Source: an uncultured Bartonella sp. (lineage in GTDB: Bacteria; Pseudomonadota; Alphaproteobacteria; Rhizobiales; Rhizobiaceae). From it: DNA of 64,000 nt. Of this stretch, positions 1 through 9,654 are shown in pieces. The first letter of the stretch is position 1. The number at the start of each line of letters is the position of its first letter. Position numbers and translations under genes: made by a program. The notes under the pieces are model-generated. The model was not told the DNA's origin. It worked only from the letters and a program-made list of their open reading frames with translations, and did no database searches. The stretch is taken from assembly GCA_946478235.1 (NCBI GenBank), contig CAMLBF010000008.1:1-64000 (forward strand), written 5' to 3'.

Positions 1-55
1 TGCTTAATGGTGGCACTGCTTAATGGTGGCACTGCTTAATGGTGGCACTGCTTAA
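1..55. repeat. Short tandem repeat, 16-bp unit TGCTTAATGGTGGCAC, about 3.4 perfect copies, truncated by the window edge
   Basis: Direct reading: positions 1-16, 17-32, 33-48 identical, then TGCTTAA. Confidence 0.95.
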
Positions 56-308
56 CAAGCTATATGTTCTTTAGAAAAAAGTGTATTTATTGGTTTCAAA
101 TACAAGTAAAAGTTTTAATATTTAAACCTGAATACACAAAAAATAAAACTATCCACCTCAATCAGTAATCCTGATTGCTATAAACAAAATCAATACATAA
201 TCATGTTTAATTGGTTTCTTTGATATACCAGCAAATAAAATGGTATTTTAGGTAGCATCACACATATATTGATATGAATGAATAACACATACCCAAAACT
301 AACAGGAC

Positions 309-1262
309 TTATTTCTTTTTAATTTTTCCCTGTTGCTTTAAGATAGCACCAACTTCGTCTATTTTCTGTTTTGATGGAATAGGATAGCCAACCGAAATCG
401 ATCCTGTTTGTGTTTTGTCAACGGCAGCATGTGATGATTTTGGCCTGCTATAGTCTGCATCAGCAACGACATGATGCGATGGTGGAGGTGGAGTTGGCGC
501 CGTTTGGAATGGTATAATCATTTCCTCATGATGCACATATTTTTCCTGCGCAGGTTTTACGCGAACTGGCTCGGCTCTGTTTTGTACAGGGATAGGACCG
601 GCTTGTGCGACCATAACTGGTGCTGGTTGTTCTGGTGCGGCTTTAGGTGCTGCTACAACGGGCTGGCTACGCCCCGGTGTAGTAAATTGAGGTACGTTAC
701 CACTACGCTCTTGAGCAAAAGCGAAAGCAACATCATAAGGTGCATCATTGGTTGGAACCTGCAACTGGCCATCGCGTCCACGTTTTTCATAAAATGCATT
801 ACCGCCAGCAACCTGAACATAATGAATATTACGATAAGGGAATGTTAAACCGGCTGTATGAAAGAACATAGCATTTTTGCTTTTTTTGTCGCGTTCGCCG
901 CGCAACACGGCATCAGCCGCTTCACTAACGCTGGCAACGGAAGATGGTTCGTCCATAGGTTTTGTTAACACACCAGGTGCAAATTGATTGGGTTGCCCCA
1001 CGACACCACAAATTGTCTTCGGATAGGCTGTAGAGTTGACGCGATTCATCACCACTGTACCAACTGCAATCATACCATCACGACTGGAACGGTTTGATTC
1101 AAAGTACATGGCACGCATCAAACAAGTGCGTTCGCTCATAGGATAAGCAACAGTTGTGCTTTTTTTCTTGCCACCAAAGCCTAAATGGTTCGATGCACAA
1201 CCGGTCATAACCAATGGTGCAAGCATGACTGCTGCTATACTCGCCCAACGAAGTTTAATCAT
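309..1262 (-). CDS. Cell wall hydrolase, SleB/CwlJ-like (Hydrolase_2), probable lipoprotein
   Basis: ORF 309..1385; internal start MIKLRWASIAAVMLAPLVMTGCASNH gives a lipobox-like signal; motif CLMRAMYFESNRSSRDGMIAVGTVVMNRV...ICGVVGQPNQFAPG. Confidence 0.8.
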   Translation of the reverse strand: MIKLRWASIAAVMLAPLVMTGCASNHLGFGGKKKSTTVAYPMSERTCLMRAMYFESNRSSRDGMIAVGTVVMNRVNSTAYPKTICGVVGQPNQFAPGVLTKPMDEPSSVASVSEAADAVLRGERDKKSKNAMFFHTAGLTFPYRNIHYVQVAGGNAFYEKRGRDGQLQVPTNDAPYDVAFAFAQERSGNVPQFTTPGRSQPVVAAPKAAPEQPAPVMVAQAGPIPVQNRAEPVRVKPAQEKYVHHEEMIIPFQTAPTPPPPSHHVVADADYSRPKSSHAAVDKTQTGSISVGYPIPSKQKIDEVGAILKQQGKIKKK

Positions 1263-1765
1263 TTTACGCACTACCAACTCTATCGCTTCGTTATTTCTCT
1301 CATGTGCCTTAACACACAGGCAAATGAAGGCAAAATAAAGGCAATCCATAGCGAGAAAACCCATCATCATCGCTTGGAAAGCCATCCTTCGACACGAACT
1401 ATGCCTATAAAAATTTTAAAAAATATTAACTCGGCATAACCAATTGATTTAAAATATCTTTTTTTGTTTATCGTTGTTATATTTTTTGAAATGGCTGTTT
1501 TGGGGAAAATGATCGCCACTTCAAACCATAAAAAGAAATGGATTTACAGTAAACAAATACTAAACAACAATGACGTAAAAACGTCATGCTATGCTATTGG
1601 CTGCATACAATGTCATATGCAATTGCGTTAATCGGCAGTGAAAAATTGCAAGGCCACAACAAACACCGTGTTTATGGTATTCCATATCTACAGAATAACG
1701 AAATACCATGTTTACAGAATATATGTGTCGCCTCACATTACGGTATCAAATGACAGATATTCGCG

Positions 1766-2494
1766 TTATTTTTCTGTTTTTGCGGCAACACCAACTTTAT
1801 AAGTAAGGTCGTCACGCGGACGTTCTGTCGCAATATAAGTGCCGGTGATAATATAATGCAGCGTTTCAGCAATATTGGTGGCATGGTCACCAATACGCTC
1901 GATATTTTTTGCGCAAAACAACAAATGCGTGCATGGCGTAATATTACGCGGATCTTCCATCATATATGTCAATAACTCTCTGAAAAGAGAGGTATACATA
2001 GCATCAATCTCGTCGTCCCTGTCACGTACAGCATCAATTGCTTCAAGGGAACGACTGGCATAAGCTTTCAGCACTTCTCTCAACTGGTTCAAGGTCAATG
2101 TCGCGAATGCTTCAAGGCCATGATAGAATGTTGCCGGTTGTCTGGTTTCAGATATAGCGCGCGCTCTTTTGCCGATATTCTTACCCATATCGCCCACGCG
2201 CTCAAGATCTGCCGAGATCCGCATCGTCCCAATGATTTCACGCAGATCAACAGCCATTGGTTGACGCTTTGCGATAATGGCCACGGCTTTTTCGTCTATT
2301 TCCCGTTCTGTTTCATCAAGAAAGATATCATCGGCGATAACCCGCTTTGCCAAATCCAAATCATTATGAACAATGGCACTGACTGATTGTTCAATCATTT
2401 GCTCGGCATGGCTACCCATTTCTGCTATCTTGTCTTCAAGATAGCGCAATTCATCATCAAATGAACGTACAGTATGATTAATTGGCATTATCAT
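1766..2494 (-). CDS. phoU: Phosphate transport system regulator PhoU
   Basis: 242-aa ORF with PhoU repeats (DLERVGDMGKNIGKRA, NIERIGDHATNIAE), last in the pst cluster. Confidence 0.95.
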   Translation of the reverse strand: MIMPINHTVRSFDDELRYLEDKIAEMGSHAEQMIEQSVSAIVHNDLDLAKRVIADDIFLDETEREIDEKAVAIIAKRQPMAVDLREIIGTMRISADLERVGDMGKNIGKRARAISETRQPATFYHGLEAFATLTLNQLREVLKAYASRSLEAIDAVRDRDDEIDAMYTSLFRELLTYMMEDPRNITPCTHLLFCAKNIERIGDHATNIAETLHYIITGTYIATERPRDDLTYKVGVAAKTEK

Positions 2495-2508
2495 GCTCCT
2501 TGAGGTTA

Positions 2509-3267
2509 TTAGCCGAAACGACCAGTGATATAATCTTGAGTCCGTTGTTCCTTCGGCGAGGTAAACATCGTTTCGGTTTCTCCCACCTCAACAAGTTCCC
2601 CAAGGTGAAACATTGCGGTAAATTGTGAAACGCGCGCTGCTTGTTGCATAGAGTGCGTAACAATAACTATTGTGAAATTTTCACGTAAATCATCAATAAG
2701 CTCTTCAATTCTGGCAGTAGCAATTGGATCAAGCGCAGAACAAGGCTCGTCCATCAAGATAACTTCAGGGCTGACGGCAATGGCTCGTGCTATGCATAAA
2801 CGTTGTTGCTGTCCGCCTGAAAGACCTGTTCCTGCATCGTGGAGACGGTCTTTAACATCATCAAATAAACTTGCTTTAATAAGGCTTTGCTCAACAATTT
2901 CATCAAGCTCTTTACGTGATTTTGCCAGCCCATGAATGCGTGGGCCATATGCCACATTTTCATAGATTGACTTTGGAAAAGGATTAGGTTTTTGAAACAC
3001 CATTCCTACACGGGCGCGCAATTCCACGACATCAATCTTTGGGTCATAAATATCCTGCCCATCAAGAGTGATAAGACCAGTAACCTTGGCACCTTCAATT
3101 GTATCATTCATCCTATTGAGGCATCGCAAAAAAGTTGATTTTCCGCAGCCTGAAGGACCAATCAAGGCTGTTACCTGATGTTCAGGAATATCAAGACTTA
3201 CTCCATGTAGAGCCTCTTTTGCTCCATAAAACACTTTGACATCTTGTCCACGCATCTTGATTTTCAT
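2509..3267 (-). CDS. pstB: Phosphate ABC transporter ATP-binding protein PstB
   Basis: Walker [10 protein letters not shown], signature LSGGQQQR, Walker B VILMDEP; PstB-type sequence. Confidence 0.96.
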   Translation of the reverse strand: MKIKMRGQDVKVFYGAKEALHGVSLDIPEHQVTALIGPSGCGKSTFLRCLNRMNDTIEGAKVTGLITLDGQDIYDPKIDVVELRARVGMVFQKPNPFPKSIYENVAYGPRIHGLAKSRKELDEIVEQSLIKASLFDDVKDRLHDAGTGLSGGQQQRLCIARAIAVSPEVILMDEPCSALDPIATARIEELIDDLRENFTIVIVTHSMQQAARVSQFTAMFHLGELVEVGETETMFTSPKEQRTQDYITGRFG

Positions 3268-3326
3268 TATTCAATAAATCCTATTTTCTTGAGGCTCTGG
3301 ATTTTAGAAAACAAACTGTAAACACC

Positions 3327-4619
3327 TTACCATCGACGTTCAAACTTACGACGTAAAATTACAGCAATAATATTCATAACAGCCAAAAACGCCATTAATA
3401 CGATAATGGCACCAAATGTACGTTCATTAAATGCACGTTCAGGCTCATTCGCCCACATAAACACTTGAACAGGTAGTGCCGTTGCCGGATCTGCTGGTGT
3501 TGTCGGATAATTTGCAACAAAAGCGACCATACCAATCAATAAAAGCGGCGCTGTTTCCCCTAATGCACGAGCCAATCCCAAAATTGTTCCTGTAAGAATT
3601 CCAGGAAGAGCAAGTGGTAGAACGTGACCGAAAACAGTTTGTGTTTTTGATGCCCCTAGTCCCAATGCAGCACTTCTGATCGATGGCGGAACAGCCCGCA
3701 ACGCAGCCCGCGTTGCAATAATAATTGTTGGCAATGTCATGAGCGTTAACACCAAGCCACCGACTATTGATGACGCGCGTGGTAAATGCAGGAAATTGAT
3801 AAAAATAGATAATCCCAACAAACCGAACACAATGGAAGGCACAGCAGCTAGATTATTGATATTCACTTCAATTAAATCGGTAAATTTATTTCTTCGCGCA
3901 TATTCTTCAAGATAAATGGCCGTTGCAACGCCAATCGGCAAAGACAATATCAAGACTATCGCCATCATATAGGCCGAACCGATAATAGCGACACCAAGAC
4001 CCGATGTTTCTGGACGGCTTGACGCTCCATACGTAAAAAGTCCAGTATTGAACGCCTTAAAGAGTATGCCTTCATCTGCCAGTTTTTTCATCCACTCTAT
4101 CTGGCGGTTGGAAACTTTTCTGTTCTGCTCCGGCACATTCAGGTCGATTTGCCCTTTAAAAGCAGAGTCAATATCAGCAGCGGCAAGAATAGTAATGTTT
4201 TGGGTTGTACCCATAAATTCAGGGTGCTTATTAAGAAGTCGTCGAACTTCTACACGGACACTTCCTGAAACCATGCGGCCTACTTCGCGCATCGCTGCAT
4301 GATTATTTTTATCGACACCCAATTTTTCAGCCAATGCATTACGCACCAGAAGTGGATAATCCGCAACGATCAAAACTTTTGGATTGGTTGCACGCTCGCC
4401 TTTTGGATCAATAACGGTTTCATCAAGATGAACCGGAATGGTCATTGAAGTTTGTTGAAAGGCGCTATAGCCTTGTGCAATGATAGACCATAACAAAAAA
4501 ACAAGGAAGAATAGCCCGATTGCTATGGCAATAATACCATAGGCGCGAAATCGCTTTTCAGCCCTATAACGTCGTTTTAAACCGATATCGCGGTGCTGCA
4601 TCTGAACAGTTTCACTCAT
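3327..4619 (-). CDS. pstA: Phosphate ABC transporter permease PstA (long alphaproteobacterial form with N-terminal extension)
   Basis: 430 aa; permease EAA-like loop; position in pstSCAB. Confidence 0.93.
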   Translation of the reverse strand: MSETVQMQHRDIGLKRRYRAEKRFRAYGIIAIAIGLFFLVFLLWSIIAQGYSAFQQTSMTIPVHLDETVIDPKGERATNPKVLIVADYPLLVRNALAEKLGVDKNNHAAMREVGRMVSGSVRVEVRRLLNKHPEFMGTTQNITILAAADIDSAFKGQIDLNVPEQNRKVSNRQIEWMKKLADEGILFKAFNTGLFTYGASSRPETSGLGVAIIGSAYMMAIVLILSLPIGVATAIYLEEYARRNKFTDLIEVNINNLAAVPSIVFGLLGLSIFINFLHLPRASSIVGGLVLTLMTLPTIIIATRAALRAVPPSIRSAALGLGASKTQTVFGHVLPLALPGILTGTILGLARALGETAPLLLIGMVAFVANYPTTPADPATALPVQVFMWANEPERAFNERTFGAIIVLMAFLAVMNIIAVILRRKFERRW

Positions 4620-6088
4620 TCATACTGCTCCCTATATTTACGCACGATATACAGTGCAAAAACATTCATCAAAAGTGTTAAAACAAACAAGGTCATTCCC
4701 AAAGCAAAAGCAACCAATGTTTGTGGGGAATTGAACTCTAAGTCCCCCGTAAGCTGATTGACAATTTTTACCGTAATGGTTGTCATTGATTGAAATGGAT
4801 TGAGCGTAAGATTGGCGGCAACACCAGCAGCCAAAACAACAATCATTGTTTCACCGATTGCACGTGATGCCGTTAATAGAATTGCCCCGACAATGCCGGG
4901 AAGTGCTGCGGGAAGAATAACCTTTTTTACTGTTTCTGATTGTGTAGCGCCAAGCCCATAAGAGCCATCACGCAATGATTGCGGAACAGCGGTAATAATG
5001 TCATCTGAAAGCGAGGATACAAATGGGATCAACATAATCCCCATGACAAAGCCTGCAGTCAGAACACTTTGTGACATGATAAAGCCCTGCCCGCCGGCAA
5101 TGGAAATTGATATATCACGTAAAAATGGCCCCACAGTCATCAAGGCAAAAAAGCCATAAACGATTGTTGGAATACCTGCCAATACTTCCAATAATGGTTT
5201 GACAATCGACCGCAACCGGCGAGAGGCGTATTCCGACATATAAATTGCAGCAAAAAGCCCTACAGGAACTGCAAACAACATTGCGACAAAGGCAATGTAC
5301 AATGTACCTGTTAGCAAGGGCAGCAAACCAAATTGACCAACCGTGCCTGTTGATCCTGTCGCCGTAAAGCGTGGATCCCATACAGTGCCAAAAAAGAAAT
5401 TCGATAATGGTACATCGTGAAAAAAGCTGATTGTCTGGAAAAGCATTGAAAAGAATATGCCGATAGTCGCCAGAATAGCGACTGTCGACGCAATAACAAG
5501 CGCAAGAAGTATGGCCTTTTCAACCTTGTTACGTGCCCGTTTGCGCTCGGCAATCTGTGCCAAACCACAGACAAAGCCAATTATCGCAATTATACTGGCA
5601 ATCACATTTCCCCATAAATTGGCCACTTGGCTACTTTTAAACCATTGAATGGCAATTGGAACAAAACTGTCATCACCTTCACTTGGCAAAATAATTGCTT
5701 CTTTTGCCATTTGATCGCGCAAGGCATTGTATGAAATTGCTTTTCCTTCAAACGTCTCGATATCTGTTCGAGACACCGAAAAAGCATGGGTAAGGCTATC
5801 AATCGTGCTTAATGCCAAACTATGATTGAGTGCTTTTCCACTTGCTATATTATCCGTCAATTGCTGGGAGGCTCTTTGTTCGAGATAGATAGCGCTACCA
5901 GTATCCCACAAAATCAACATCAGGATTGAAGGGATAACCGTGATTAAAAACGTCCACCAACCATAATAATAAGGCCGGGAATGCATTTTTTTTCCTTGCC
6001 GCTCTATGGCGCAAGCACGTGCATAACTCAGACCAAACCCAACAACCCCAACGGCCAATACAACCAATACTATAATAGATGCGGACAT
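4616..6088 (-). CDS. pstC: Phosphate ABC transporter permease PstC (long form)
   Basis: 490 aa; PstC-type permease domain; overlaps pstA by 4 nt. Confidence 0.93.
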   Translation of the reverse strand: MSASIIVLVVLAVGVVGFGLSYARACAIERQGKKMHSRPYYYGWWTFLITVIPSILMLILWDTGSAIYLEQRASQQLTDNIASGKALNHSLALSTIDSLTHAFSVSRTDIETFEGKAISYNALRDQMAKEAIILPSEGDDSFVPIAIQWFKSSQVANLWGNVIASIIAIIGFVCGLAQIAERKRARNKVEKAILLALVIASTVAILATIGIFFSMLFQTISFFHDVPLSNFFFGTVWDPRFTATGSTGTVGQFGLLPLLTGTLYIAFVAMLFAVPVGLFAAIYMSEYASRRLRSIVKPLLEVLAGIPTIVYGFFALMTVGPFLRDISISIAGGQGFIMSQSVLTAGFVMGIMLIPFVSSLSDDIITAVPQSLRDGSYGLGATQSETVKKVILPAALPGIVGAILLTASRAIGETMIVVLAAGVAANLTLNPFQSMTTITVKIVNQLTGDLEFNSPQTLVAFALGMTLFVLTLLMNVFALYIVRKYREQYE

Positions 6089-6115
6089 TTTGTTTTCCGG
6101 TTTTAAGATAAAAAC

Positions 6116-6138
6116 AACGCGGGCTATAACCCCGCGTT
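6116..6138 (-). terminator. Intercistronic hairpin pstS/pstC (attenuator/partial terminator)
   Basis: Perfect 8-bp arms AACGCGGG / CCCGCGTT with 7-nt loop; followed on the minus strand by GTTTTTAT. Confidence 0.75.
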
Positions 6139-6147
6139 ATATCAATT

Positions 6148-7197
6148 TCATTGTTTCAAGGACATGACTATGCCGTCTTCAAATGCTTTTCTTTGTGCTT
6201 CTCTTTCTTTATCAGGAGCGGCAATTAAGCCATAATCTGCAAGGGGACCATCAGGTCCGATCATCTGATCAGACAAGAAAAACTCGATATAATCTTTCAT
6301 GCCCGGAATAACACCCAAATGGGCTTTTTTAACATAGAAAAATAGTGGGCGAGAAACCGGATATTGGCCACCGGAAATTGTTTCAACACTTGGCATAACA
6401 TCATTAACAGTGGCGGCTTTCAATTTATCCGCATTGTTTTCATAAAAAGCTAAACCAAAAACACCAATGCCGGTTTTGTTGGACATAACACGTGCCAGTG
6501 TTTCAGAGTAATCCCCGTCAATATCAACAGCTCTACCATCTTTACGAATTGCAATACAGGCAGCATTTACCGCTTTTTCGTCCATACCAGCCGCTTTCAT
6601 GGCATCAACGGCTCCACTTGCCACACAGCCATCCATCATGAGCTTTTCTTCAAACACTTCCCGTGTGCCATGCTTTTCACCGGGGATATAAGCGGCAATT
6701 TCCCAATCTGGCAGATTGCTATTAACGTCCTTCCATTTTGTGACTTTATTGGGTTGCAACTTACCATTAACGACAATTTGCGCCGCTAAAGCCTTGTAAA
6801 CATCCATCGGTGCCAGTTTCCAGTCTGGCCCTTTAATGTCTGTGGCAAAAACAATACCATCATAACCAATGCGCACTTCCTGCACATCTTTGACGCCAGC
6901 ATCAAAACACGCTTGTAATTCTGTTTTTTTCATGGGGCGGGATGAATTGGCAATATCAATCGTATTTTCACCAACGCCGCGACAAAATTCTTTAATACCG
7001 GCACCAGAGCCACCTGACTCAATGACCGGTATTTTATAATCAGAGAATATTTCGCCAAAAGTTTCAGCAACAATTTTTGCATAAGGTAATACGGTGGAAG
7101 ACCCAGAGACCTGAATAAAATCACGCGCTGAGGCCGCGCCTGTAAGGAGCAACGCTGCAGATAAAATTCCCGCAATAACTGAAAGCAGTTTATCCAT
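6148..7197 (-). CDS. pstS: Phosphate ABC transporter substrate-binding protein PstS
   Basis: Signal peptide; DFIQVSGSSTVLPYAKIVAETF...ESGGSGAGIKEFCRG phosphate-binding family. Confidence 0.95.
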   Translation of the reverse strand: MDKLLSVIAGILSAALLLTGAASARDFIQVSGSSTVLPYAKIVAETFGEIFSDYKIPVIESGGSGAGIKEFCRGVGENTIDIANSSRPMKKTELQACFDAGVKDVQEVRIGYDGIVFATDIKGPDWKLAPMDVYKALAAQIVVNGKLQPNKVTKWKDVNSNLPDWEIAAYIPGEKHGTREVFEEKLMMDGCVASGAVDAMKAAGMDEKAVNAACIAIRKDGRAVDIDGDYSETLARVMSNKTGIGVFGLAFYENNADKLKAATVNDVMPSVETISGGQYPVSRPLFFYVKKAHLGVIPGMKDYIEFFLSDQMIGPDGPLADYGLIAAPDKEREAQRKAFEDGIVMSLKQ

Positions 7198-7338
7198 CTC
7201 CTAGCCCCTTAAAACCTAATCCTATTTTCCTATAATAAACCTAACAAAATATTGTCACCATGTTCAACAACACGTCTAAGCTTTTTGGTAACCGTCTTAC
7301 AATCTAAGAACATTTTTTCCTATCATTGATTAACGATT

Positions 7339-8277
7339 TCAACGCTTTCTTTTTGCTTCAACCTTATCCCAGAATAAACTTGCGGCATCTGCACCACCAA
7401 AGCGCTTGAGTTCACGGATGCCAGTTGGCGAAGTTACGTTGATTTCTGTCATGTATTGGCCAATAACATCAATTCCCACCAGCATGAAACCACGCTCTTT
7501 TAACGATGGTCCAATGCGCTCACAAATTTCATGATCGCGTTTGGTCAATTCGGTTTTTTCTGCTCGTCCCCCAACATGCATATTGGATCGCGCATCTGTT
7601 TCGGCTGGTACGCGATTGATTGCGCCAACGGCTTCACCATCAATCAATATAATCCGTTTGTCCCCTTTTCTTACATCGTCAAGATAACGCTGCACGACAA
7701 ATGGTTCTGGATAAAGAATATCAAACATTTCTATCAGTGATGTAAGGTTACGATCATCTTTTTTGAGATGAAAAACACCTGCGCCACCATTGCCGTAAAG
7801 TGGCTTTATGATGATATCGCCAAACTCTGCACGAAAGGCATTTACTTCTTCAATATCACGGGTAATCAGCGTTTCCGGCATTAAATCCGGAAATTCGGTA
7901 ACAAAGATTTTTTCTGGACTATTGCGCACCCACATAGGGTCATTCACCACTAATGTATCGGGATGGATACGCTCTAGCAAATGCGTTGTGGTAATGTAAT
8001 TCATATCAAATGGCGGATCTTGCCGAAGAAGGACCACATCCATCGTTTTTAAAGCTACACGGTGTGCCTGCCCCAATGAAAAATGATTGCCTTCCTCATC
8101 ACGCACTGTCAAATCTTCCACACGTGCAGTGACCTCGCCATTACGCATTGATAATCGGTCTGGCGTATAATGGAATAATTGATGTCCACGTTTTTGTGCC
8201 TCTAAAGCAAGCGCAAATGTGGTGTCACCATGGATATGTATGGTTGAAATATGATCCATCTGAATGGCTATTTTCAT
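7339..8277 (-). CDS. gshB: Glutathione synthetase
   Basis: [32 protein letters not shown] start; ATP-grasp motifs; [21 protein letters not shown]. Confidence 0.95.
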   Translation of the reverse strand: MKIAIQMDHISTIHIHGDTTFALALEAQKRGHQLFHYTPDRLSMRNGEVTARVEDLTVRDEEGNHFSLGQAHRVALKTMDVVLLRQDPPFDMNYITTTHLLERIHPDTLVVNDPMWVRNSPEKIFVTEFPDLMPETLITRDIEEVNAFRAEFGDIIIKPLYGNGGAGVFHLKKDDRNLTSLIEMFDILYPEPFVVQRYLDDVRKGDKRIILIDGEAVGAINRVPAETDARSNMHVGGRAEKTELTKRDHEICERIGPSLKERGFMLVGIDVIGQYMTEINVTSPTGIRELKRFGGADAASLFWDKVEAKRKR

Positions 8278-8361
8278 AAGATTTGCCTCAAACATCAAAC
8301 TGGACTAGTCATTTGTCCAACATACTATTAAATGTAGTGTGACTATGACAAGGGTTTGAGC

Positions 8362-9138
8362 ATGACGCAAGCGGCAGAAACAAAATTAAGTAAAGAAGAA
8401 ATTGAGCGCTATGCGCGCCACATTATTTTACCTGAAATAGGTGGCGCGGGGCAGCAAAAGCTGAAAATGGCGCGCGTGCTTGTGGTAGGTGCTGGTGGGC
8501 TTGGTGCGCCTGTGCTTACCTATCTGGCCGCTGCAGGCGTTGGTACTCTCGGCATTGTTGATGATGATGTCGTATCGCTTTCCAACCTACAACGGCAAGT
8601 CATACATTCAACCAATGCCGTTGGAAAGCCGAAGATAGACAGTGCTGCCGAACAATTAAAAGCAATCAACCCCCACGTGAATATTGAAAAACATTTCTTC
8701 CGATTGAATGAGTCAAATGCAAGAGATGTTATTGCTAATTATGACCTTGTTGTTGACGGGTCAGATAATTTTACGACACGCTATCTGCTTGCTGATTTGT
8801 GTGAGCTTCTGCAAAAACCACTTGTAAGCGGCGCTATCGGCCGATTTGATGGGTCTTTAACGGTGCTTATGCCCTATTTAAATGACGAGACACCATCCTA
8901 TCGGGATCTCTTCCCTGCACCTCCCCCTGCTGGTGTTGTTCCAACCTGTGCAGAAGTTGGTGTTATTGGTGCGTTACCGGGCATCATTGGTTCACTACAA
9001 GCCATGGAAGCCATTAAGGTACTCACTGGCATAGGGGAACCCCTCATTGGGCGTTTGTTGTTATATGATGGGCTTGCTTGCCGGTTTGAAACCATTCGAT
9101 ACAAAAAGCGCACAAAAAACGCCGCCACAAAAAAATAA
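8362..9138 (+). CDS. moeB: HesA/MoeB/ThiF family adenylyltransferase
   Basis: ERYARHIILPEIGGAGQQKLKMARVLVVGAGGLGAP; ATG at 8362 preferred over TTG at 8356. Confidence 0.88.
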   Translation: MTQAAETKLSKEEIERYARHIILPEIGGAGQQKLKMARVLVVGAGGLGAPVLTYLAAAGVGTLGIVDDDVVSLSNLQRQVIHSTNAVGKPKIDSAAEQLKAINPHVNIEKHFFRLNESNARDVIANYDLVVDGSDNFTTRYLLADLCELLQKPLVSGAIGRFDGSLTVLMPYLNDETPSYRDLFPAPPPAGVVPTCAEVGVIGALPGIIGSLQAMEAIKVLTGIGEPLIGRLLLYDGLACRFETIRYKKRTKNAATKK

Positions 9139-9140
9139 TC

Positions 9141-9220
9141 GGTTTTAATAAACTTCTCACTGAATTGGGTTTAATAAAACTCTTGCTTAGTTGGGTTAAT
9201 AAAGCTCTCGCCTAGTGTTG
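9141..9220. repeat. Degenerate tandem repeat, about 3 copies of 26-27 bp
   Basis: GGTTTTAATAAACTTCTCACTGAATTG / GGTTTAATAAAACTCTTGCTTAGTTG / GGTTAATAAAGCTCTCGCCTAGTGTTG. Confidence 0.85.
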
Positions 9221-9439
9221 GCGTTCCTTATTGCTATGTGAAAGATTGTCATCAGCAATATTCTTTTCCAACACTGGGCTATCCGTTTCCGACAGTGGAC
9301 CATTGTAATCTTCAATATTTCCTCCATCGAGAATGGTTTCATTGGTTTTATACGCGTTTTGCCCCGGCATGGCTTGATAATGGCTGTTATTATTTTCTTT
9401 CTCTATCGATTTTACTGAGCTTTTTTTACGATCACGCAT
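9212..9439 (-). CDS. Hypothetical small polar protein (75 aa)
   Basis: ORF with SD-like AGGAGA upstream of the ATG; no family recognised. Confidence 0.55.
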   Translation of the reverse strand: MRDRKKSSVKSIEKENNNSHYQAMPGQNAYKTNETILDGGNIEDYNGPLSETDSPVLEKNIADDNLSHSNKERQH

Positions 9440-9464
9440 TGCATTTCTCCTATTCGCCGCACTT

Positions 9465-9505
9465 CAACTTATTAAGCTGATGCACTTATTATTAAGCTGA
9501 TGCAT
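9465..9505. repeat. Tandem duplication of about 20 bp (ATTAAGCTGATGCACTTATT)
   Basis: CTTATTAAGCTGATGCA followed by CTTATTATTAAGCTGATGCA. Confidence 0.85.
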
Positions 9506-9654
9506 TGGGCGAATAATTCAAGATGCCTATGATTTTGCGCTTATATTCGATTTCACGTTTATTTTTCTATTTGATTAGCCAAAAGGAAAATTTAATGGTC
9601 ATCTCTCACTAAATTTTATTTTTGCAATGGCAGTGCAATCGGCTGTTTAGGCTC

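Noticed and set aside
1674-1709. Hairpin ATGGTATT/AATACCAT with adjacent TACAGAATA direct repeats downstream of phoU
   Set aside because: Short AT-rich arms with a 20-nt loop; plausible by chance in this composition.
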